The notes under the pieces were generated by a model. That model saw nothing but the letters and a program-made list of their open reading frames with translations, did no database searches and had not been told where the DNA came from. DNA of 48,611 nt from Acetatifactor sp. (GTDB lineage Bacteria; Bacillota; Clostridia; Lachnospirales; Lachnospiraceae): contig JAEEVF010000015.1 of the NCBI GenBank assembly GCA_016290775.1, forward strand, positions 1 to 48,611, written 5' to 3'. Both the position numbers and the translations under genes were made by a program. This document shows, piece after piece, positions 8,204 through 17,086 of the stretch (the stretch's first letter is position 1; every line of letters starts with the position of its first letter).

Positions 8204-8233
8204 AAAGCACCCGCCGCAGCGAGTGCTTTTTTT
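8204..8233 (+). terminator. Intrinsic terminator after tRNA-Val
   Basis: Stem AAAGCACCCGC with GCGAGTGCTTT (one mismatch) and a CGCA loop, followed by a run of T to 8233. Because of the flanking A-rich arm it may also act weakly for the lipoprotein gene on the other strand, which ends at 8238. Confidence 0.85.
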
Positions 8234-8237
8234 CTTA

Positions 8238-10289
8238 TCATTCAGCCAGGAAAAGCCTGACTCTTTTCTGAATGGCATCGATCACCTGATCGATGCTTTT
8301 TTGACCCTCGAAGAAATCCCAGGTTTCTTCACCCACGATTGCCTTCACGCTTGAATTGCCTGCAGGCGCCTTGCGCGCACTTGCGAGGACCTCGCGGAAT
8401 GCGTCAACGCATTCCTGGTTCACGATGTGCTCAGCGTAATATGTGTGCACTTCGCCGTCCTCATTTATGACTTCCTCAAACTCCTTTCCGTAAAGGCTAA
8501 GCTCCTTATCGATGATCTTCTCCATCACGTTCTTGTTGGACCAGAGATCAAAGCCCACGAAGCCTGGCACCACGGGATCATAGGCGAGCACATATTCCAA
8601 AAATGCCCAGGCGCCCTCAGGGTCCTTCGAGGTTTTCGCGATGGAAAGCGCCGTCACGCCCTCGATCGTCGCCCTAGGCTTGCCGTCAGGGGAAGGATAT
8701 CCCATGACCACAATGTCGCCCAGCTCCTTTTTGGCGCGCGCATAGGCAGAAAGGCCGTAGAAATCCATCTCTGCAAAGTTGAAGGGCCTGTCGCTCGGAT
8801 CCACCGTGGCTTCTTTTTCCTGACACTCCTTCATATACGCAAGAAGCGTTCTGAATTCCTCGCCGTCAAAATAGCATTCCCTTTTTTCGGCATCCCAGAA
8901 GTAATCCAGCGGATCGAGATAAAGACAATACATGCGAAAGAACAGGAACTGCCGGAACGGCCTCCATTCCTCTTTGTCCCGAAGGTATGCCACCATTTCA
9001 TCATAGGTCCAGCCGGGCGCTTTCTTCCACTGCGAAGCAGGTACGATCAGCGTTCCAAGCCTGAACCGATAAGGGATCGTGTACAGAATGTCGCCGCAGG
9101 TGCCATACTCGAGGATCTCGGGATAAAAGTCCTCCTCGGAAAGCACCTCGCTCTTTGCAAGGTATTCGCGAAGGTCCTTCAAGTATCCGCCGCTTGCAAG
9201 ACTTTCCGAAAGGTCATTCAGGTTTGCATGGCAGATAATATCCGGCGGATTATCCCCCAGAAGGTCTGCCGCGAGGCGCTTCTCCGCGCTCTCCCATTCC
9301 TCATCGGAAGCACTGCTCGCATAGGGTACGATGGTTACGTGAATGTCATCCTGCAACTTATTAAAATCCATGACGAACTTTTGCAGGTTACCGTCGCTGT
9401 CCATCGTCTTGATCGCAACCGTCACCTCACGCTTCTTGGGAAGCTCCTCCGCCTTCTTCCAGACAATCTTAATATATTCTCTGCTCTCGTAATCATTTGC
9501 GTAGATCGCGCCGTCAGAAGCCTTCCAGACCATCCAAATGCCAGAGCCCATAAGGCCTACGTCGGACCACTTGAACAATGTGTAAAATGCCTTCTCTGAA
9601 AAGGAATATCGATATGCCGCGTCGCTTGTATATAAATACAAATTCTCCGCATCGCTGCCCTGCAAAAAGATCCCGCGAAGATCCCCCGGAAAGGCTGTCA
9701 GCTCCTCGCCCATCTCATTCTTTTCCGCGTCCAAACGGCAGATACTAACGACTGCGCCGTTCTCTCCGGATCGTCTTAGCGCGTATATACCTTCGCCAAG
9801 ACCTTCAAATTCTCCGCCCTTTCCGTCAATCCTTCCGCGAACCGTTCCGTCCAGGCTTCGAACCTCCAGCCCCTTCGCCTCTACTCTGGACAGGTAAACA
9901 GTATCGTTTGATATCAATGCGCTCCGCACGTCTGAAAAATCCCAGTCCCCGGTAAGCCCGGTCTCACCCCAAAGCTCACCGCCATTCGTCACTCCCCAAA
10001 GTGATCCGTTTGGCAAAACGCCGCGCTGATAACTTGCATCCGAGGGCACGGTTATGCCTGCCGGCTCAGCAACATAGGCTCCGTCCTCCGGCATCGGAAT
10101 GACCGTGGTCTTTTGTCCCTTCGCCGTCACCACAACAGCCGGCTGCGGCGTCTCCTGCGTTTGTTCTTGCTCCGGCTCCTTCTTCGGGCCACATGCCGCA
10201 AAGCTTGTCAGACAAAGAATCGCCGCAAGCAGCAATGCGAGGCTTCTTTTATGCCATGCGCCATTTCGTTTCAACATACCAATCCCCAT
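8238..10289 (-). CDS. Lipoprotein with propeller-like N-terminus and extracellular solute-binding C-terminus
   Basis: 683 residues. A signal peptide (MLKRNGAWHKRSLALLLAAILC region) ends in the lipobox SFAAC with lipidated Cys33, then a low-complexity Lys/Glu/Gln/Pro linker. Residues about 50-290 have repeating short strands like a beta-propeller. From about 320 the sequence resembles family 1 extracellular solute-binding proteins (DIHVTIVPYAS, AADLLGDNPPDIICHAN, GGYLKDLREYL, then Trp- and Tyr-rich text). The end QKSIDQVIDAIQKRVRLFLAE closely matches the protein at 40402-42699. No permease or ATPase is adjacent. Start ATG 10289 follows GGGGG by about 8 nt; the upstream Met at 10331 has no site. 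A surface sensor or glycan-binding role is inference. Confidence 0.82.
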   Translation of the reverse strand: MGIGMLKRNGAWHKRSLALLLAAILCLTSFAACGPKKEPEQEQTQETPQPAVVVTAKGQKTTVIPMPEDGAYVAEPAGITVPSDASYQRGVLPNGSLWGVTNGGELWGETGLTGDWDFSDVRSALISNDTVYLSRVEAKGLEVRSLDGTVRGRIDGKGGEFEGLGEGIYALRRSGENGAVVSICRLDAEKNEMGEELTAFPGDLRGIFLQGSDAENLYLYTSDAAYRYSFSEKAFYTLFKWSDVGLMGSGIWMVWKASDGAIYANDYESREYIKIVWKKAEELPKKREVTVAIKTMDSDGNLQKFVMDFNKLQDDIHVTIVPYASSASDEEWESAEKRLAADLLGDNPPDIICHANLNDLSESLASGGYLKDLREYLAKSEVLSEEDFYPEILEYGTCGDILYTIPYRFRLGTLIVPASQWKKAPGWTYDEMVAYLRDKEEWRPFRQFLFFRMYCLYLDPLDYFWDAEKRECYFDGEEFRTLLAYMKECQEKEATVDPSDRPFNFAEMDFYGLSAYARAKKELGDIVVMGYPSPDGKPRATIEGVTALSIAKTSKDPEGAWAFLEYVLAYDPVVPGFVGFDLWSNKNVMEKIIDKELSLYGKEFEEVINEDGEVHTYYAEHIVNQECVDAFREVLASARKAPAGNSSVKAIVGEETWDFFEGQKSIDQVIDAIQKRVRLFLAE

Positions 10290-10321
10290 CACAAGTTCCC
10301 CCTTTCCTACTCTACAGATCA

Positions 10322-10351
10322 ATGATAGCATCCCGCCAAACGCCTTGTAAA
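10322..10351 (-). promoter_or_regulatory. Promoter for the lipoprotein gene
   Basis: Minus strand TTTACA (10346-10351) and TATCAT (10322-10327) are 18 bp apart. The half-site array at 10356-10402 begins 5 bp upstream of the -35 box, the usual place for an activator. Confidence 0.55.
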
Positions 10352-10355
10352 CGTG

Positions 10356-10402
10356 TCTTACGCAATCTTAATCCGTTCTTAGGAAATCTTAATGGAATCT
10401 TA
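10356..10402. promoter_or_regulatory. Array of five TCTTA half-sites in helical phase
   Basis: TCTTA occurs on the plus strand (TAAGA on the gene's strand) at 10356, 10366, 10377, 10387 and 10398, with spacings 10, 11, 10 and 11. Several units extend to ATTAAG on the gene's strand. Direct repeats at 10-11 bp are the pattern of OmpR/PhoB-type response-regulator sites. The regulator is not in this window. Confidence 0.65.
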
Positions 10403-10505
10403 AAAAGATGGCTCGAAATGAAACAGAAAGGCGCCTTGCCTTCGCAAAGCGCATTTCATCATGCATGATATATGTTGCTTGACTTGTTGTCAATCACAAC
10501 CAAAG

Positions 10506-11819
10506 CTAGTCCTCAGGGAACACGTAATCCTTCCCCGGTAATACGGCATTGAGGATGATACCTACCAGAGCACCAATTGCAAGACCCGAAAGGGAAATGG
10601 TAATGGAGCCTGCAGGGATCACGATCGCGCCTGCAGCGCTGTACTTGATGCCAATGGAGAGCACCAGGATGAGTGCGGCGATGATAAAGTTACGGCTCTT
10701 GGAGAAGTCGCACTTTGCTTCCACGATGTTGCGAACGCCGACTGCGGAGATCATGCCGTAAAGCACGAGGGATACGCCGCCAACGGTTGCGGTAGGCATG
10801 TTGCCAACCAGTGCCGCAAACTTCGGGCAGAAGGAGAACAGGATCGCGAAGCAGGCTGCCAGTCGGATCACGAAGGGATCATATACCTTGGTCAGGGAAA
10901 GCACGCCCGTATTCTCGCCGTAGGTCGTATTTGCGGGTGCGCCAAAGAGTGCTGCCAAGCTGGTTGCAAGACCATCGCCAAGGAGCGTTCTGTGAAGTCC
11001 GGGATCCTTGATGAAGTTCCTGCCAACGGTAGAGGAAATGGCGGAGATGTCTCCGATGTGCTCCACGATCGTTGCAAGAGCGATGGGAACGATGGTGATG
11101 ATCGCGGTGATGAGCAGGGACGTGTTGCCGTCCTTGAATGCCCAGAACGCGGTACGCTCAAAGTGAATGGGAAGTCCAACCCATGCAGCGTCTGCCACTG
11201 CGGAGAAATCTGCACGGCCAAGGATCACTGCCAGGATATAGGAGCCAAACACGCCAATGATGATGGGGATGATCTTGATCATGCCCTTGCCCCAGATGTT
11301 GCAGATGATAATGAGTATGATGGCAACCAAAGCGATCAGCCAGTCGGATGCACAGCTGTCAATTGCAGACTGGGAAAGCGTAAGACCAATGGCGATGATG
11401 ATGGGACCGGTAACAATGGGAGGGAAGAACTTCATAACCTTTCCGCTTCCAAAAGCCTTGATCAAAGCAGACAGTACCAAATACAGAAGACCTGCACATG
11501 CCACGCCGACGCAGGCATAAGGAAGCAGTTCCTTTTGGCCCTCCGGCGCGATCGCGAAATATCCAGGCAGAAATGCAAAGGAAGATCCCAGGAATGCGGG
11601 AACCTTTCTCTTTGTCAGAAAATGGAACAACAGCGTGCCCAGACCTGCAAACAAAAGCGTGGTGGACACATCCAGACCAGTTAGCATCGGAACGAGCACC
11701 GTTGCGCCAAACATCGCGAACATGTGCTGCAGTCCCAACACGGCTACCTTAGGCGCGCCAAGGGTTTTCGCGTCGTAGATCCCCTGTTCGCCTACTTGAG
11801 TTTTCTTTTCGTCACTCAT
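10506..11819 (-). CDS. uraA: Uracil permease (NCS2 family)
   Basis: 437 residues, about 12-14 hydrophobic segments. Family text includes GLQHMFAMFGATVLVPMLTG near 29-48, SSFAFLPGY near 79-87, the substrate-site segment TIVEHIGDISAIS near 251-263, and GAPANTTYGENTGVLSLTKVYD near 293-314. The NTTYGEN form is that of uracil rather than xanthine permeases, so it most likely imports uracil by proton symport. GGGAGGA precedes the ATG. Promoter at 11874-11902. It appears monocistronic. Confidence 0.92.
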   Translation of the reverse strand: MSDEKKTQVGEQGIYDAKTLGAPKVAVLGLQHMFAMFGATVLVPMLTGLDVSTTLLFAGLGTLLFHFLTKRKVPAFLGSSFAFLPGYFAIAPEGQKELLPYACVGVACAGLLYLVLSALIKAFGSGKVMKFFPPIVTGPIIIAIGLTLSQSAIDSCASDWLIALVAIILIIICNIWGKGMIKIIPIIIGVFGSYILAVILGRADFSAVADAAWVGLPIHFERTAFWAFKDGNTSLLITAIITIVPIALATIVEHIGDISAISSTVGRNFIKDPGLHRTLLGDGLATSLAALFGAPANTTYGENTGVLSLTKVYDPFVIRLAACFAILFSFCPKFAALVGNMPTATVGGVSLVLYGMISAVGVRNIVEAKCDFSKSRNFIIAALILVLSIGIKYSAAGAIVIPAGSITISLSGLAIGALVGIILNAVLPGKDYVFPED

Positions 11820-11849
11820 TGACTTTTCCTCCCATAAACTTGAAATGCC

Positions 11850-11867
11850 TTCTAGGGTCTCTTACCC
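11850..11867 (-). promoter_or_regulatory. Small hairpin in the uraA leader
   Basis: The short leader holds TAGGGT-AAGAG-ACCCTA, a perfect 6-bp stem close to the inferred start of transcription. There is no following T-run, so it is not a terminator. I do not recognise it as a known pyrimidine-responsive element. Confidence 0.4.
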
Positions 11868-11873
11868 TATACC

Positions 11874-11902
11874 ACAATATCATGTATAAAAGTCGTAGTC
11901 AA
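11874..11902 (-). promoter_or_regulatory. Promoter for uraA
   Basis: Minus strand TTGACT (11897-11902) and TATTGT (11874-11879) are separated by 17 bp. It lies in the 100-bp gap between uraA and the end of the SGNH gene. Confidence 0.7.
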
Positions 11903-11919
11903 GTACCACCCATGGTATT

Positions 11920-12891
11920 TTATTCTATAACGTGTGTTTTTAACCACTCGGTCCAGAGCGGCACGTATTTTGCCTTCAGATGGATGCCGTCGGAGGTGTA
12001 CGTCGGGTTCATTCCGCCGCTTTCGTCCGTGATTGCCTCGTTTACGTCGAGATAGAATATTCTTTCGCCGTCGGCCAGTTCCTTCAAGGCTTCGTTTCTC
12101 TCGATCAGCTTTTTGTTCGAGATGAAATCGCCCTTTCTGGAGCGCTTTTCCGTCACGAGCATGATGCTCATGATGATGATCTTGGCGTCAGGCTGCAGCT
12201 CCTGGATGCGGGAAAGCCGCTCCTTATAGGTTTCGATAAAGCCCTCCTGCGTTCCGATGTCGAGCTCATTGATGCCAACCATGATATATATCTTCGCAAA
12301 CTGGTTCTGCGAAAGCGCGTCTTCCACCGTGATCTTACGGCGCTGCCCGGGCACCTCCACGATCCTCTGGTTCAGAAGTCGGAAGATGTTGAGGCCCTCA
12401 TGGGCATAAAAGGTTCCGTGGTCTTCGAATTTACCATAGTCACGAAGGCCTACAACGCGCGAATCGCCGATGAAAAGTGCGTCATCGAAATAATCCAGCT
12501 CTACGGTCTTAAACTCGCTCTGTGAGCCTTCTGGCGCGTTCTGAGAGTCTACCTCACCGCCAGGGAGATCTCCCTCGCCTCCTTCGGGCAGAGTCCCCCC
12601 TTGTTCACCGCCATCCGGATCCCCTTCCGCAAACTGTCCAAACTCCTCTTCCTCAAAACCGTCGTCAGGAACACGTGCCTCCCCGGGACCTGCGATCTCA
12701 CCAGCCATCTGCGTGTTGCCGTCCCATGCAAAGGTCTCCAGCGCAAGGAACGAGGAAATGCGCGCTCCGACCTGCATCGCGGGATCCACGTAAAGGTCCC
12801 ATCGCCTTGCGCCCGTAAAGAACACACAGCCAAGCAGGAAAAACAATATGATAAAATGATTTCGTCTCCAAAAACCTTGATTCTCTTTCAA
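11920..12891 (-). CDS. Membrane-anchored SGNH/GDSL-type hydrolase
   Basis: About 323 residues: one N-terminal transmembrane segment (FIILFFLLGCVFFTG), an acidic Gly/Glu/Asp-rich linker (about 60-130), then an SGNH domain outside the membrane. Block I is FIGDSRV (catalytic Ser near 144), block III MVGINELD, and block V SDGIHL with the catalytic His. It follows an MBOAT gene by 21-30 nt; MBOAT/SGNH pairs are known from acylation of extracellular polysaccharides, so an O-acetyltransfer or deacetylation role is likely. The frame opens with TTG 12900 directly after GGAGG; TTG 12891, ten nt from that site, is the more plausible start. Confidence 0.83.
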   Translation of the reverse strand: MKENQGFWRRNHFIILFFLLGCVFFTGARRWDLYVDPAMQVGARISSFLALETFAWDGNTQMAGEIAGPGEARVPDDGFEEEEFGQFAEGDPDGGEQGGTLPEGGEGDLPGGEVDSQNAPEGSQSEFKTVELDYFDDALFIGDSRVVGLRDYGKFEDHGTFYAHEGLNIFRLLNQRIVEVPGQRRKITVEDALSQNQFAKIYIMVGINELDIGTQEGFIETYKERLSRIQELQPDAKIIIMSIMLVTEKRSRKGDFISNKKLIERNEALKELADGERIFYLDVNEAITDESGGMNPTYTSDGIHLKAKYVPLWTEWLKTHVIE

Positions 12892-12921
12892 GACGATCAA
12901 ACCTCCGAGCGACTTAAAATA

Positions 12922-14265
12922 CTAATAGATCACGTACATAAACGGATTGCTCCCGGCCGCCAGGATCTTCCAGACGCAAAGCCAGAACAATACCGCCAGA
13001 ACAATTCCCATAAAGATACGGTCCTTCCACTTTTGGAAGGCCTTTTCCAAAAGACCGAAAGAGCAGAATACCCCGATCACAAGCACAATGCCGTGGCGTT
13101 TTAGGGCGAGCAGCCAGTCCGAAGGATTCACGTTCACGGGATTCCCCACGCCAAACATTCTGCGCAGGTAGATCTCCAGTTCGCGAACGTCCGGGATTGC
13201 AAAGATCACCCAAGAGATCAGGATCGTAAACCACAGCCAAAGATGCGGCGTGATCACCAGCTCCTTGACAAACGGGATCTTGCTGATGAGGCGCTCCAAA
13301 ATGATGCACAGGCAAAGGAACAGCCCCCACAGGAAGAAATTCAGCGTGACGCCGTGCCAAAAGCCCGTAAAGAGCCAAACTGCAAACAGGTTCAGGATCG
13401 TGTGAAACTCTCCCTTTCGGCTTCCGCCCAGCGGAATATAAATGTACTTTCGAAACCACAATCCCAGGGTCACGTGCCAGCGGCGATAGAAGTCGCGGAC
13501 GGACCTGGAAAGATAGGGCAGGTTGAAATTCTCAGGTAGTTCAAAGCCCACCATCCTGCCAAGACCAATGGCCATCAAAGAATATCCGTAGAAATTGAAA
13601 TACAGCATCATCGCGTAGGACAGCGCTCCCAGCCAGGCAAAGCGCCACGTGACGCTCTCATAGCCCGTCTTTTCCACCTCTGCCCACAGGATCCCGATGC
13701 GGTCCGCAAGAAGCGTTTTATACGCAAGTCCAAACACAAAGGTCTTCAGGCCGTCCTGAAACTTTGCCGCGCCAACACTCCGTTCCTCCAGGCTCTCCTT
13801 AAGCGTTGGATACGACGTGATCGGGCCGGAAATCAGCTTCGGGAACATGCCAAGATAGGTCACGAAATTGATGGGGCTTCTCTCCGCTTCCGTTTCGCCC
13901 TGATAAACGTCGGCCAGGTACGAGATCACGGAGAACGTATAAAAGCTAAGGCCCAGCGGCAATTCCTTCATCCAAAGTTTAAAATGACACAAGACCGCCA
14001 GATTGCCCACGGCGGCCAAAACAAACAGAATCTCTTTTTTCCTTCCTTCTTCTGATCCTTCGGGAGATTCCAAACCTATCCCGACCCAGAAATTGACAAG
14101 CATTGACAGTGGCAACACCCAAAAGAAATACAGGGAGCCCTGCAGATAAAACACAAAGCTTCCCACGATCAGCGTCACGTTCTTGAACGCTTTGGGCGTG
14201 ACCGCATAGAACAGGAAAAAGACAGGAATGAAATATAATAAAAATTGGAGACTGCTAAATTCCAA
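12922..14265 (-). CDS. MBOAT-family O-acyltransferase
   Basis: 447 residues with about ten hydrophobic segments. It matches the DltB/AlgI branch: LPLGLSFYTFSVISYLADVY (about 103-121), YRRWHVTLGLWFRKYIYIPLGG (about 260-281) and TGFWHG with the conserved His304. Such proteins move acyl groups across the membrane onto polymers outside the cell. No dlt genes are near, so the target is more likely an exopolysaccharide or wall glycan handled with the adjacent SGNH protein. The start is TTG 14265, with AAAGGA about 12 nt upstream and no in-frame ATG nearby. It begins 17 nt after the YkgJ-like gene. Confidence 0.88.
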   Translation of the reverse strand: MEFSSLQFLLYFIPVFFLFYAVTPKAFKNVTLIVGSFVFYLQGSLYFFWVLPLSMLVNFWVGIGLESPEGSEEGRKKEILFVLAAVGNLAVLCHFKLWMKELPLGLSFYTFSVISYLADVYQGETEAERSPINFVTYLGMFPKLISGPITSYPTLKESLEERSVGAAKFQDGLKTFVFGLAYKTLLADRIGILWAEVEKTGYESVTWRFAWLGALSYAMMLYFNFYGYSLMAIGLGRMVGFELPENFNLPYLSRSVRDFYRRWHVTLGLWFRKYIYIPLGGSRKGEFHTILNLFAVWLFTGFWHGVTLNFFLWGLFLCLCIILERLISKIPFVKELVITPHLWLWFTILISWVIFAIPDVRELEIYLRRMFGVGNPVNVNPSDWLLALKRHGIVLVIGVFCSFGLLEKAFQKWKDRIFMGIVLAVLFWLCVWKILAAGSNPFMYVIY

Positions 14266-14282
14266 ACTACAACAACATCCTT

Positions 14283-14957
14283 TCAGGCAGAGACGATCTT
14301 TCGATATGCCGCAAGTCGCCTTTCAAACTGCTCGTAAAAACCCTCCTGCGGCGCATAGGGCGCAAGATAAAAGGTCTTGAGCAAAAACAAGTTTAAATTC
14401 CTTGCAAAAGCGTCGTCGCCGCTTTCCTCCTGGAGACGTTCCGCCTCCTTTAGGATCCCGTGCCAGGTGAACACAAAGGCCTCATGCCTTGGAAGATCAG
14501 GCTCTTCAAGCCATTTACTGATCTTCACCTTTGCCTTGGGATGATCACACTCGCTCTTTTGCAGGAAATACTTAAAACCATCGTCTTCATAATATCTTCC
14601 AAGCGGGAACAGGCGGCAAAGCCCGGGCCTGTGCGCATGGATCGTGCACCATCCCTCCCCGTCAAGAAAAGGACAGCATTCCTCGCCCTCCCCGCAGGGC
14701 GCCATCTGTATATGCAAAAGGATCACGCCGTCCACGACGCGCATTGCGATCTTACCCTCCGCAAGGAGTTCATTTGCATTCTTTCCAAGGCCCTTCTGAA
14801 AGCGCCAGATATCATACGGATCAAGGAGGATCGTGTCGCCCATGGCATGACAGCACTTCGAACAGCCCTTACATCCAAGACAGTCCGCCTTCACCATGTC
14901 ATTTGAAGTATACAGTTTTCCGTCGGAGATTTCCTCCAGGGTCACGTACCGCTTCAT
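14283..14957 (-). CDS. YkgJ-family cysteine-cluster protein
   Basis: 224 residues with the cysteine cluster C26, C29, C32, C35, C36 (ADCLGCKGCSKCC), a second set near 78-86 (PCGEGEECCPF) and GWCTIHAHRPGLCRLFP. The family is thought to bind a zinc or iron-sulfur ion; its role is unclear. The frame runs upstream to 15206 through the repeat cluster, but GGAGG five nt before ATG 14957 fixes the start, and the repeat-encoded text is not part of the protein. It is the first gene of the YkgJ-MBOAT-SGNH operon. Confidence 0.85.
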   Translation of the reverse strand: MKRYVTLEEISDGKLYTSNDMVKADCLGCKGCSKCCHAMGDTILLDPYDIWRFQKGLGKNANELLAEGKIAMRVVDGVILLHIQMAPCGEGEECCPFLDGEGWCTIHAHRPGLCRLFPLGRYYEDDGFKYFLQKSECDHPKAKVKISKWLEEPDLPRHEAFVFTWHGILKEAERLQEESGDDAFARNLNLFLLKTFYLAPYAPQEGFYEQFERRLAAYRKIVSA

Positions 14958-15020
14958 GGCGCCTCCACGTATCACGTTTCGCGTTATTATCTCACACTTT
15001 TTCAAATTGTGCAAGGGGGC

Positions 15021-15127
15021 GTGCCACTGGGGACGGTTCTTTTTGGCACGTTTTGTCTTTTGTGACAAAAAGTGCCAAAAAGAACCGTCCCCAGTGGCAC
15101 GCCAAAAAGAACCGTCCCCAGTGGCAC
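15021..15127. repeat. Three GTGCCA-ended repeats, two forming a long palindrome
   Basis: The copy at 15021-15049 and its exact reverse complement at 15072-15100 flank a 22-bp centre (TTTTGTC...GACAAAA), making one palindrome of 80 bp with arms of more than 35 bp. A third copy at 15101-15127 follows directly in the second orientation, sharing its first bases. It sits between the etfA terminator and the YkgJ start and is the same element as at 7202-7230. Confidence 0.92.
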
Positions 15128-15137
15128 GCCGCGGGAT

Positions 15138-15167
15138 AAAAAAGGGGCCGTATGTTGCGACCCCTTT
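15138..15167 (-). terminator. Terminator of the butyrate operon
   Basis: On the minus strand AAAGGGGTCG pairs with CGGCCCCTTT around a 7-nt loop, followed by T residues to 15138. It lies 20 nt after the etfA stop. Confidence 0.88.
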
Positions 15168-15186
15168 AGGATTTTGTTTTATGAGA

Positions 15187-16245
15187 TTACTTCGCTGCAA
15201 GCTCAAGCCTAAGCTTCTCGGTCAGTGCGGGAACGATCTTGTTCAGGTCGCCTACGATGCCGTAGTCAGCCACGTCGAAGATCGGTGCGCTCTCATCCTT
15301 GTTGATGGCGATGATGATGTCGGACTCCTCCATGCCTGCCAAGTGCTGGATGGCACCGGAGATACCGATTGCGAAGTATACGTTGGGACGAACGGTCTTA
15401 CCGGTCTGACCAACCTGCAGATCCTTGGGCTTCCAGCCAGCATCTACAACTGCACGAGAGCAGCTAACGGTTGCGCCCAGAACTGCCGCAAGATCATCAA
15501 GGATCTTGAAGTTCTCAGCACTGCCAACGCCACGGCCGCCAGATACAAGGATCTTAGCATCCATGATGTCTACGGTGTCGGAAACAGCCTTAACAACCTT
15601 CAGGATCTCAACGTACTTGTTGTCAGGAGTAAATCCAGGATTGAACTCCTCAACCACTGCCTTTGCGCCGGCAACCTTTGCACGCTTCTGCATAACGCCG
15701 GGACGTACGGTTGCCATCTGAGGACGGAAGTCAGGACAAGCGATCGTTGCGATGGTGTTGCCGCCGAATGCAGGACGGGTCATCAAAAGCTGATTGTGCT
15801 TCTGCTCCTTGCCAGGGATGGGGTTGATGGGGAAGTCGCCGATCTCAAGCTGGGTGCAGTCTGCGGTCAGACCAGTGTGGATCCTTGCGGATACGCGGGG
15901 GCCAAGGTCACGGCCGATCGCGGTAGCGCCTACCAGGAAGATCTCGGGCTTATACTTGTTGATCACGGAAGCAAGTGCATGAGCGTAAGGCTCTGTTCTG
16001 TACTCCTTCAGTTCGGGATCGTCAACAACGATCACCTTGTCGGCGCCATACTCAGCCAGCTCATCTGCAAGGCCCTTCACGTCGCTGCCGACCAATACAG
16101 CAGTTACTTCAGTGCCAAGAGCATCTGCAAGGTCCTTACCTTTGCCGATCAGCTCGAAGGCAATGCTGTTGAGCACGTTGTCTACCTGCTGTGCGAAGAC
16201 ATATACGCCCTTATATTCCTCTAAATTCATTTTTTTATCCTCCAA
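15187..16245 (-). CDS. etfA: Electron transfer flavoprotein alpha subunit
   Basis: 352 residues. The N-terminal half has the ETF fold ([23 protein letters not shown] near 195-206). The C-terminal FAD domain shows [13 protein letters not shown] near 232-244, [32 protein letters not shown] and [11 protein letters not shown] in the order of EtfA. With EtfB and Bcd it forms the flavin-based complex that in clostridia couples crotonyl-CoA reduction by NADH to ferredoxin reduction. It starts 4 nt after the etfB stop region and is the last gene of the operon. Confidence 0.97.
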   Translation of the reverse strand: MEDKKMNLEEYKGVYVFAQQVDNVLNSIAFELIGKGKDLADALGTEVTAVLVGSDVKGLADELAEYGADKVIVVDDPELKEYRTEPYAHALASVINKYKPEIFLVGATAIGRDLGPRVSARIHTGLTADCTQLEIGDFPINPIPGKEQKHNQLLMTRPAFGGNTIATIACPDFRPQMATVRPGVMQKRAKVAGAKAVVEEFNPGFTPDNKYVEILKVVKAVSDTVDIMDAKILVSGGRGVGSAENFKILDDLAAVLGATVSCSRAVVDAGWKPKDLQVGQTGKTVRPNVYFAIGISGAIQHLAGMEESDIIIAINKDESAPIFDVADYGIVGDLNKIVPALTEKLRLELAAK

Positions 16246-16249
16246 ATTA

Positions 16250-17032
16250 TTAGATGATGTGTCTGTCTTTTAACTTACCAACAATGTAGTCAACGGACTC
16301 GGTAACGTCTTTGTTGATCTTCTCGCCCTGGCCCTTACGAACCTTGTCGGAAGCCTTTGCGATCTGAGTGGGGGATCCCTTCAGACCAAGATTGGAATCC
16401 TCAACGTCTACCAGGTTTGCACGGCCCCATACGGTCAGCTCTGCGTCGAATGCATCGAAGATGCCGCCGGGAGTCATGTAACGGGGAGGATTCAGCTCTG
16501 CCAGAGCAGTGATCAGGCAGGGCATCTTTGCCTTAAGTACGTGATAACGATCATCGAACTGACGCTCAACGATCACGGAATCTCCGTCGATCTCGATCTT
16601 CTGTGCGTAGGAGATTACGGGGATGCCAAGGTGCTCGGAGATCTGAGGACCAACCTGTGCGGTATCACCGTCGATTGCCTGACGGCCGGTGATGATCAGG
16701 TCATACTCAAGATTTCTGATGGCACCTGCCAGCGTCTGGGAGGTAGCCCAGGTATCAGCGCCGCCGAGCACTCTGTCGGTAACAAGGATTCCCTTGTCTG
16801 CGCCCATTGCCATAGCCTCGCGAAGCACGTCCTCAGCCTTGGGAAGACCCATGGTGATAACGGTAACTTCTGCGCCGTACTGATCCTTGAGACGAAGCGC
16901 AGCCTCAAGGCCTGCCTTGTCATCAGGATTCATAATAGTCATCATTGCAGCTCTGTCCAGAGTACCGTCGGGATTGAACTTTACGCCGCCCTTGGTATCG
17001 GGAACCTGCTTAATACAAACAACGATTTTCAT
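16250..17032 (-). CDS. etfB: Electron transfer flavoprotein beta subunit
   Basis: 260 residues, starting MKIVVCIKQVPDT as in clostridial EtfB, with NPDDKAGLEAALRLKDQYGAEV near 36-57, VTDRVLGGADTWATSQTLA near 99-117 and GRQAIDGDTAQVGPQISEHL near 131-150. In bifurcating ETFs this subunit carries the second flavin, which takes electrons from NADH. It lies 54 nt behind bcd and immediately before etfA. Confidence 0.97.
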   Translation of the reverse strand: MKIVVCIKQVPDTKGGVKFNPDGTLDRAAMMTIMNPDDKAGLEAALRLKDQYGAEVTVITMGLPKAEDVLREAMAMGADKGILVTDRVLGGADTWATSQTLAGAIRNLEYDLIITGRQAIDGDTAQVGPQISEHLGIPVISYAQKIEIDGDSVIVERQFDDRYHVLKAKMPCLITALAELNPPRYMTPGGIFDAFDAELTVWGRANLVDVEDSNLGLKGSPTQIAKASDKVRKGQGEKINKDVTESVDYIVGKLKDRHII

Positions 17033-17086
17033 TGTATTTTCACTCCTTATGATTTTTATGGTTTGAATGGATTACTTGCAAATCGA

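Noticed and set aside
10420..10500. Possible terminator of uraA
   Set aside because: Some short inverted repeats occur (for example TTGAC/GTCAA near 10475-10489), but there is no T-run on the minus strand.
14896..16224. 442-residue plus-strand open frame opposite etfA
   Set aside because: It is the mirror of etfA and the repeat cluster; etfA has all its motifs on the other strand.
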